Source: Methanomicrobiales archaeon
GTDB taxonomy: Archaea > Halobacteriota > Methanomicrobia > Methanomicrobiales > Methanospirillaceae
DNA: 12,123 bases
Direction: 5' to 3'
NCBI GenBank assembly: GCA_013415575.1
Contig: JAAEES010000023.1
Location: 1 to 12,123 of the forward strand
Below the pieces are notes generated by a model, which worked only from the letters and a program-made list of their open reading frames with translations, searched no databases and had not been told where the DNA came from. Below are positions 6,445 through 12,123 of this stretch, piece by piece (the stretch's first letter is position 1; each line of letters begins with the position of its first letter). A program made the position numbers and the translations under genes.

Positions 6445-7959
6445 CTATTGGATGGGATTGGATCGATCCGGTTCAACAGGCCACACCTGTGACGCACGGG
6501 AGACAAGAAGGTTGAAAGCCTGGTACTTCTGGTTGTACCGGACCAGGACCTGGCGGAGTTCGACGATAGATGAATAGGGTGCGGCGAGGAGATACTGGTT
6601 TCCAGGTGTGCGGTGATACCGGGGGAGTATGGCATAAACCGGCCGGGTCTGGGTACCGTCACAGAAAAGAAACACATGGGTTCCGGCGGATCCGATATCC
6701 CCGGACATAACCGCGCCGATCACGTTCACCCGTTTTCCGGTGTGCTTTGAAAGCGAGGAAAGAGGAAGGAACGGTGCGTGTTTCGGCACGGTGTACGGAT
6801 ACCGCTTCCGGGAATCCCGGACCAGGACTGCATAGCTGTACTTGATATCGGTGTTCTGGAACCGGTATGCCTCGTGCTCCCCGGACAACCGTTGCATCAG
6901 CCGGGTTGGCCGAAGCGTCGGCTGCGTCACAAAACTCCAGCAGATATCAGGATGACATCGTCTTCCCCGGATGAAGGAACAGGGGCTGTGGATCCGGAGA
7001 TCCGCCCCCAGGGCGGCAGCCACGGTGATGCGGAGCCCCGTTGAGTTCTCACGGTCGGCAGGCTCCGTAATCAGCAGGGAGCCCCCCGGGGCAAGCAGCC
7101 GGGAGAGTGAGGTGACGATCGCCGCCTTCTCCCCGGTGCTACCCGGGAGTTCATTGAGGACATTCTGCAGAACAATGAGATCGAGAGAGGATGGGAGGGG
7201 AAGGGAGTCTGCAGCCCTGAGATCTCCCTGGAGAGGCGGATGGATTGTGAGGGAGTCCATTCCTGCGGCATAGCGCGGAACGAGGAAGCGGTAGGCTTCA
7301 ATGAAGGGGTCGGACCGTTCAAGCGAGAAGATCTCGGCTGAAAAACCTGGCAGCATCCTGGCGAACATCGTGGCCGCGAGCGGAACAACTCCCGGTCCGG
7401 TCCCGGCATCAAGGATCCTTGCCCTGGAGGGGAGGAGCCTGTCACGGGACAGCATCAGGAGGAGATAGGAGGACTGGGTGACATAGACCGGGGTATGATA
7501 GGCAAGATAGGCGAGCACTGCGTATCCCTTCCGGTACCCGATCTTCCGGGCTTTCCCCTCTTTCCAGTACTGCCCTTTCTGCTGCATGATCGCCTCCCGG
7601 ATTCTCTGGAGGACAACCGGGTCATCCCAGTCCTTGCCGGTGACCTGTCCGACGTACTGCTCGATAAGCCTCTGGAGGTCTTCGTCGAAAATCCCGCTCA
7701 TCAGCCGTGCCTCTATCCTTCTGGTCGGTTCTTCCGCAGGGGACAGGAGTACCGGTTCAGGAATGGTGAATATCCGGAAATCCCTGGTACCCTCTTTCTC
7801 CCATCCCAGCCGAAACCGGGAAAGGACGGGGAGAAGCGTGGGGAGCAGGGCCGGGAGTTCAATACCGGGATGGAAACGGGCGGCAAACTCGCTTAAAAGA
7901 AACTCCTTCCGGGTGGAAGAGTAGTGCTCGAGTGCCTGGAGCGGCCCGGTTCCGGTCAT
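6445..7959 (-). CDS. Rsm22-family methyltransferase-like protein with C-terminal extension
   Basis: The 504-residue protein resembles the Rsm22/METTL17 family, involved in small ribosomal subunit assembly. An N-terminal helical region leads to LAYLAYHTPVYVTQ (149-162). The SAM-binding motif ILDAGTGPGVVPLAA (182-196) follows, then the Rossmann-type strands LDLIVLQNVLNEL and LLAPGGSLLITEP. A Cys cluster, PCSFIRGRRCHPDIC (Cys327, 335, 340), lies where this family binds an iron-sulfur cluster, and KYSYAVLVRD (373-382) is typical of the family end. About 120 further residues form a beta-rich stretch (about 408-450, VNVIGAV...THVFLFCDGT) that could be an OB-like nucleic-acid-binding domain. Whether it methylates or only binds rRNA is unknown. 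AGGAG lies 14 bases before the ATG, farther than usual. Confidence 0.8.
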   Translation of the reverse strand: MTGTGPLQALEHYSSTRKEFLLSEFAARFHPGIELPALLPTLLPVLSRFRLGWEKEGTRDFRIFTIPEPVLLSPAEEPTRRIEARLMSGIFDEDLQRLIEQYVGQVTGKDWDDPVVLQRIREAIMQQKGQYWKEGKARKIGYRKGYAVLAYLAYHTPVYVTQSSYLLLMLSRDRLLPSRARILDAGTGPGVVPLAATMFARMLPGFSAEIFSLERSDPFIEAYRFLVPRYAAGMDSLTIHPPLQGDLRAADSLPLPSSLDLIVLQNVLNELPGSTGEKAAIVTSLSRLLAPGGSLLITEPADRENSTGLRITVAAALGADLRIHSPCSFIRGRRCHPDICWSFVTQPTLRPTRLMQRLSGEHEAYRFQNTDIKYSYAVLVRDSRKRYPYTVPKHAPFLPLSSLSKHTGKRVNVIGAVMSGDIGSAGTHVFLFCDGTQTRPVYAILPRYHRTPGNQYLLAAPYSSIVELRQVLVRYNQKYQAFNLLVSRASQVWPVEPDRSNPIQ

Positions 7960-8097
7960 GAATTCCGGTAGGTCTCCTGCGGGGATTAGCTTTTATGAAT
8001 GTGGTTTTGCACACTGTCCAAGTGCCGGCTCTCCCAGGGATGAAATGGGAATGATTATGGGGAGTCTTCGCGCACCGGATTCTTGGCAGGCGATCAG
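7960..8097. promoter_or_regulatory. Divergent intergenic region, Rsm22-family gene and acyl-CoA synthetase
   Basis: The 138 bases lie between opposed starts and should hold both promoters. The AT-rich AGCTTTTATGAAT (7988-8000) is the only TATA-like stretch and could serve either strand. On the plus side this would leave a leader of about 75 bases. No convincing operator or RNA structure is visible. Confidence 0.35.
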
Positions 8098-10218
8098 ATG
8101 GAGAAGCGACAGTTACTGACCGAAGACGAGGGATACCAGATGCTTGCAGAATTCGGGATTCCGGTCCCGGTCTATGAGGTGGTAACCACCGCAGATGCCG
8201 CAGCAGAGGCGGCAGGACGCATCGGGTACCCGGTGGTGATGAAGGTCATCTCACCCCAGGTAGTTCACAAGAGTGATGTTGGAGGCGTGATACCGCATAT
8301 CATGACCGGGCAGGGGGTGAGGGAAGCATTTGGGCAGATCATGAAGAATATTGCAGCACAGCTCCCCGATGCCGAGGTGAAGGGAATAATCATCGAATCC
8401 GAACTGCCTCATGGTCTTGAACTCTTTATCGGCGGGAAGATCGATCCTGCGTTCGGCCGGGTTCTCTCGTTCGGTCTTGGGGGGACCGCGATCGAGATCT
8501 TCCGCGATTTCTCTCTCCGGGTGCTCCCGGTAGAAAAAGAGGAACTGGCTGCAATGGTGAGGGAGATTAAAAGCTACCCTCTCATCGCAGGATACAGGGG
8601 TTCCCTGCCGCTTGACGAGGAAGCGATTATCCGATGCCTTGAAGGGGCAGTCATGCTCTTTAACCATGATCAGAACATCGATGAGTTCGATATCAATCCT
8701 CTCATCCTCTATGAAACGGGTGCATGTGCCGTAGATGCCCGTATCTACCGATCAGCATCTCAAGGGAAACGGCCCCGGGAACGACAGGAGTTTGACCTCT
8801 CGCTGCTTTCGCCGGAATCAATCGCCGTCATCGGTGCATCGGCCGACCCTGGCAAGATCGGGTATGCGGTTTTCCGAAACCTTCTCACATTTCCCGGGAG
8901 ATTATACCCCGTGAATCCGTCCCACGACATGGTGCAGGGGAAGAAAGCCTATTCATCGGTCTCGGAGATCCCGGGACCGGTAGATATGGCGGTCATTGCC
9001 GTCCCTGCCAGGGTTGTTCCCGGTATCCTGGAAGAGCTCGGATCCCGGGGGACCCGGCTTGCAGTCATCATATCCTCCGGATTCAGGGAGACCGGAGCGC
9101 ATGGTGAAGAACTGGAGCAGAAGATCCTTGCACATGCCCGGACATACGGGATCCGCGTCATCGGACCGAACTGTCTTGGGGTGGTACTTCCCCCCCTGAT
9201 GATCAACACTACGTTCGATCCTACCGCTCCGCGGAAGGGACACATCGCATTCATCTCCCAGAGCGGGGCAATTATCACCACCATTGTCGATTGGAGCGTA
9301 CCGGAAGAGATCGGCTTTTCCGCGGTTATCAGCGTCGGAAACCAGCTGGACCTCGATTTCATCGATTTCCTGCGGTTTGCTGCAGTTGATACGGAGACCC
9401 GGGCCGTCATCCTCTACATCGAGGAGATCAGGGACGGTCCTGCATTTCTCGATACGGTCAGGGAGATAAGCCGGGTAAAACCGGTGATGGTGCTCAAATC
9501 CGGTTCATCCACTATCGGGAAAAGGGCGGCAGCCTCTCATACGGGGTCTCTTGCCGGAGATTTCGAAGTGTACAGAGCCGCATTCCTTCAGGCCGGGGCA
9601 ATACCCGTTTATTCTCTCCGTGAGGCTTTTGATGTCGCTGAGCTGATGGTGTCCCAGGGCTACCCTGAAGGTTCCCGCGCCGTGGTGATCACCACTGCAG
9701 GAGGATTTGCCGTCCTCGCGTCCGATTATGCCGAGCGATTCGGCGTGGATCTTCCCTCTCTTCCACCCCGCCTTCTCGAAGCCCTCGATTCGTTTCTCCC
9801 TTCGATCTGGAACCGGGCAAACCCGATGGATATCATCGGTGACGGAGGAGTTGAGCGGTATGCACGGGTGCTCGATACCATAGTACAATTCCAGGAAGCG
9901 TGGGACATTGCCGTAATCATCGCCGTTCCTTCCGCCGTTCTGGATCCGACCCTCCTTGCCCAGGAGATTGCCCGCTTCTCGCAGAATACCCGGAAGATGG
10001 TGATCGGGTGTCTGCTCGGCGGCGATACGATGAAGGGCGGGATGCGGGTCCTCCGTCATTACCAGATCCCAAATTATGAGGATATCGAGAGTGCCTTCAG
10101 GGCAATCGGTCGCAGCATCGCCACATCCGGTCACCAAAAGACCTCCCAGGATCATGACGCTTATCCGTCCCGCAAAACCACTGATAGCAGTTCCAACCGC
10201 ACGGTTCAATCTTTGTAG
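8098..10218 (+). CDS. ADP-forming acyl-CoA (acetyl-CoA) synthetase, fused beta-alpha chain
   Basis: This enzyme reversibly turns acyl-CoA, ADP and phosphate into the free acid, CoA and ATP. The 706-residue chain joins both subunits in the order beta then alpha. Residues 1 to about 220 are the ATP-grasp domain (IGYPVVMKVISPQVVHKSDVGG around 42-63, with the beta-side histidine His57; EFDINPLIL 196-204). From about 236 come the CoA-binding domain (SIAVIGASADPGKIGYAVF) and the succinyl-CoA-synthetase-like domains. The phosphohistidine is His481 in AAASHTGSLAG. The last 28 residues are polar and probably disordered. Substrate could be acetate or another acid; family members vary. I chose the ATG at 8098 over the in-frame TTG at 8083; AGGCGATC just before it resembles a Shine-Dalgarno site. 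The 3' end faces the kinase gene. Confidence 0.92.
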   Translation: MEKRQLLTEDEGYQMLAEFGIPVPVYEVVTTADAAAEAAGRIGYPVVMKVISPQVVHKSDVGGVIPHIMTGQGVREAFGQIMKNIAAQLPDAEVKGIIIESELPHGLELFIGGKIDPAFGRVLSFGLGGTAIEIFRDFSLRVLPVEKEELAAMVREIKSYPLIAGYRGSLPLDEEAIIRCLEGAVMLFNHDQNIDEFDINPLILYETGACAVDARIYRSASQGKRPRERQEFDLSLLSPESIAVIGASADPGKIGYAVFRNLLTFPGRLYPVNPSHDMVQGKKAYSSVSEIPGPVDMAVIAVPARVVPGILEELGSRGTRLAVIISSGFRETGAHGEELEQKILAHARTYGIRVIGPNCLGVVLPPLMINTTFDPTAPRKGHIAFISQSGAIITTIVDWSVPEEIGFSAVISVGNQLDLDFIDFLRFAAVDTETRAVILYIEEIRDGPAFLDTVREISRVKPVMVLKSGSSTIGKRAAASHTGSLAGDFEVYRAAFLQAGAIPVYSLREAFDVAELMVSQGYPEGSRAVVITTAGGFAVLASDYAERFGVDLPSLPPRLLEALDSFLPSIWNRANPMDIIGDGGVERYARVLDTIVQFQEAWDIAVIIAVPSAVLDPTLLAQEIARFSQNTRKMVIGCLLGGDTMKGGMRVLRHYQIPNYEDIESAFRAIGRSIATSGHQKTSQDHDAYPSRKTTDSSSNRTVQSL

Positions 10219-10528
10219 TATCGGCTCCCGGTGGTGAACCTTGCATATGGAGGCATTTTATGAGATGATGCTTCCAGAAAAGATTCTGGTGGAGAATGCC
10301 GGAGCACCCGGGAATCTGTGTGCGATAAACGGCAGGGAACGAAGATGTTCAACCCGGTCGGCACTCCATAGTGCCTGGTGCCAAAAGAGTATCCATGCAC
10401 TGCTTCATCCAATGCAGCACCTAGTTCGATCTGTTCAGGGGAGGTTTCTGCGGCAAAACCGGAAGAGAGGGGGGTTCCCCAGGTTTCTGCGGCTGTGCCT
10501 CCCGACTCCATACTCGCCCCGAATTGTA
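10219..10528. other. Region without a convincing gene, between convergent genes
   Basis: This 310-base stretch separates the ends of the synthetase and kinase genes. A minus-strand frame starting with GTG at 10532 (GTGA overlap with the kinase stop) stays open for 108 codons to 10206. It matches no family I know and its third-position GC is near 50 percent, lower than I would expect from its neighbours, so it is doubtful. A plus-strand frame starting at TTG 10241 is no better. A 13-base perfect direct repeat, AGGTTTCTGCGGC, lies at 10442-10454 and 10481-10493. A small inverted repeat, CCAGAA/TTCTGG, lies at 10274-10289 without a T-run. Confidence 0.5.
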
Positions 10529-12123
10529 TCACTCTTCGAACACTTCGTACCGACCGGTCTCGATCTCACCTGAGATATACTGATCGATCGCAGCAATCAG
10601 GTCGTCTGCCACCTGAATTCGTTTTTCCTTATCTTTTTCAAGGCAGCGTTTCACGATTCCATCGAGGGGATACGTGCCCGGGACGCTATCCGAAGGAAGC
10701 GGGGATTCTTCACTGATAATCCGCCTGGTCAGCAGCTCGTAGAAGACCACGCCGAGCTGGTAGATATCGGTCCGCTGATCGGTATCTCCGAATGTATCCG
10801 GGGCAATCTGTTCAGGAGCTGCATATGAGAGGGAAAATCCGGTAATGGTGTGGGGCATGTATGCCCCCATCACCTTGCTCATCCCCCAGTCGGTGATCTT
10901 CGGAACCCCCGTTTCCGTGATGAGAATATTCTGCGGCTTGATGTCACGGTGAATGATCCCCTGTGAATGGGCATACGCGAGTCCTTCTGCGATTCCCCGT
11001 ATGGTCCGGGCGGCTCCTTCAGGGGTCAGCGGTTTCTTCAGATCGGCAAGCGACTGCGCGATATACTCCATCTCCACGTAGGGGACGGGCAGGATGTTCA
11101 CCTCATGGATACTGACGATGTTTTCGTGGTTGAGATCTTCCCAGGCTTTGATCTCCTTCATGAAGCATTTTCCTGCGGTCTCATTGAACTGGACCGGTAT
11201 TTTCAGGGCAACACTCTCACCGGATATAGTATTCTCTGCACGGAATACCCGGGCGATACCCCCCACTCCGATCAGTTCCGGATTGGCGTACTTCTCGAGA
11301 AGCTCAGTCGGAAACGTTGAGGGAGTGGTCGGACTGGTCCGGGACGGGATGATGGTTGCGTTGGGGCCGGTGTCGGTGAACGGTTCTGGTGCTGATCCTG
11401 TCCTTTCCCGGTCCTTGAATGCGAAGGAGACATACTCCCATCGTGCGGCAAATCCGCCGATGATTGCTGAGCCGAAGGCAATCAGGATTGGAATCATGAG
11501 ATCGGACGATGAACCAATCAGGGCAAGTGCTGCCGTGAATGCAGCAATCAACGATATCAGGATATGGCCGCCGAGGGTCCACCTTAGTGGGTGGGACAGG
11601 AGCGTTCCGGCGAGGAGGGCCAGACCTGAGATCAGCAGGTACCCGCATACCGGAATCAGGATGGTAATAAAGGGGGGGACCTCCTGCGCGGCAGTCAGCT
11701 CTCTGCTGAACAGGGTGAGTGCCCCTATCAGGCCACCGATGATTATCAGGTAGGCCAGGAACAGGACTCCCCTCCGGGAGCGGGGAATCGATGATTCCGG
11801 AATCGGGCGGGAGAAGAGATCCACCATCACCAGCCCGGCGCAGAGCCCTCCCATCAGCATGAGAGCGGGGATGCCACTCATCCCGCGTATCCAGGGGGGG
11901 AGGGCAGGACCGGTGACATTCCCGTCTCCGGTTGGGGAGGTGGTGGGGGGTATGGTCGTCACCACCTGCGTGGTTGCCGGTGTGGTAAAGAAAGGAAACG
12001 GCCTTGTTGTCCCGGTGATGCCCGGCAGAGTTGTGGGGAGAGTCGTAACCGTCGTCGTCGGTATTGTAGTCACCGTGGTAGTACTGACCGTGGTCGGTAT
12101 TGTGGTGACCGTGGTTGTGGGAA
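10529..12123 (-). CDS. Transmembrane Hanks-type Ser/Thr protein kinase (N-terminus beyond window)
   Basis: Residue numbers count from the GTG codon at 12073, but the frame stays open to the window edge, so the true start is probably outside. An N-terminal Thr/Pro/Val-rich region (to about 60) leads to five hydrophobic helices (about 66-87, 102-122, 134-159, 167-187, 192-210). A Ser/Thr/Pro linker and then a C-terminal kinase domain (about 262-500) follow. Kinase motifs are GVGGIARV (269-276), Lys291 in VALKIP, Glu307, HRDIKPQN (375-382), Asp395 in DWG (replacing DFG) and APEQ (419-422). All catalytic residues are present, so activity is expected. With an odd number of helices and a cytoplasmic kinase, the repeat region would face outside, as in a sensor. 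No ligand domain is visible in the window. Confidence 0.9.
   Translation of the reverse strand, partial: PTTTVTTIPTTVSTTTVTTIPTTTVTTLPTTLPGITGTTRPFPFFTTPATTQVVTTIPPTTSPTGDGNVTGPALPPWIRGMSGIPALMLMGGLCAGLVMVDLFSRPIPESSIPRSRRGVLFLAYLIIIGGLIGALTLFSRELTAAQEVPPFITILIPVCGYLLISGLALLAGTLLSHPLRWTLGGHILISLIAAFTAALALIGSSSDLMIPILIAFGSAIIGGFAARWEYVSFAFKDRERTGSAPEPFTDTGPNATIIPSRTSPTTPSTFPTELLEKYANPELIGVGGIARVFRAENTISGESVALKIPVQFNETAGKCFMKEIKAWEDLNHENIVSIHEVNILPVPYVEMEYIAQSLADLKKPLTPEGAARTIRGIAEGLAYAHSQGIIHRDIKPQNILITETGVPKITDWGMSKVMGAYMPHTITGFSLSYAAPEQIAPDTFGDTDQRTDIYQLGVVFYELLTRRIISEESPLPSDSVPGTYPLDGIVKRCLEKDKEKRIQVADDLIAAIDQYISGEIETGRYEVFEE
12057..12115 (-). repeat. 36-base tandem repeat coding a Thr/Val/Pro stalk
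   Basis: Bases 12057-12079 and 12093-12115 are nearly identical (21 of 23) at an offset of 36 bases, which encodes the 12-residue unit TTTVTTIPTTVS. A decayed copy continues toward the kinase membrane segments (TTTVTTLPTTLPG), and the pattern runs to the window edge. Such Thr/Pro-rich stretches usually form extended extracellular linkers that are often glycosylated. The 36-base period keeps the reading frame, so copy number could vary without breaking the gene. Confidence 0.7.

Noticed and set aside
9505..10209. Minus-strand open frame of 234 codons
   Set aside because: It lies fully inside the acyl-CoA synthetase gene on the other strand and has no recognisable domain.
10274..10289. Inverted repeat CCAGAA/TTCTGG as terminator of the synthetase gene
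   Set aside because: The stem is only 6 bases and no T-run follows on either strand, so a terminator call is not supported.
11094..11753. Plus-strand open frame of 219 codons
   Set aside because: Antisense to the kinase gene, including its invariant motifs; composition reflects the complementary strand.

Overview
The window looks like chromosomal DNA of a methanogenic archaeon, most likely of the order Methanomicrobiales; I would not name a genus. The signs are an HdrA-like iron-sulfur flavoprotein, an archaeal-type phosphopantetheine adenylyltransferase, an aspartate carbamoyltransferase with a separate regulatory chain, a fused ADP-forming acyl-CoA synthetase, moderately GC-rich densely packed genes, Shine-Dalgarno sites of the GGAGGTGA type inside operons, and TATA-like boxes in front of apparently leaderless genes.

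Layout. On the minus strand, 1-1970 holds an overlapping three-gene unit read right to left: a gamma-class carbonic anhydrase-like protein, a short HdrA-like protein, and the N-terminus of mtnA, which is cut by the window edge. A 30-bp gap separates it from the divergent plus-strand pair coaD and a two-CBS-domain protein (2001-3019). The CBS gene overlaps tail to tail with a minus-strand CPA2-type cation/proton antiporter (2985-4166). The antiporter's upstream region has a well-placed TATA box and three copies of a TGAACT/AGTTCA half-site one helical turn apart. Next, all on the minus strand, comes pyrB-pyrI followed by a membrane-anchored TPR protein (6339 to 4327), then an Rsm22-family methyltransferase-like gene (6445-7959). 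A divergent 138-bp gap leads to the plus-strand acyl-CoA synthetase (8098-10218). After about 310 bases with no convincing gene, the window ends with a minus-strand transmembrane Ser/Thr protein kinase (10529-12123). Its Thr/Pro-rich N-terminal repeat region runs off the edge.

Function. This is mostly housekeeping metabolism: CoA synthesis (coaD), pyrimidine synthesis (pyrBI), acyl-CoA/ATP interconversion, thiosugar-phosphate salvage (mtnA) and ribosome maturation (Rsm22 family). Less-characterised redox, ion-transport and signalling genes are mixed in. I see no CRISPR array, insertion sequence, phage gene, tRNA or rRNA. I did not find a convincing new multi-gene system. The points most worth following up are the half-site array at the antiporter, the core-only HdrA protein overlapping a carbonic anhydrase gene, the TPR protein tied to pyrBI, and the kinase with its repeat stalk.
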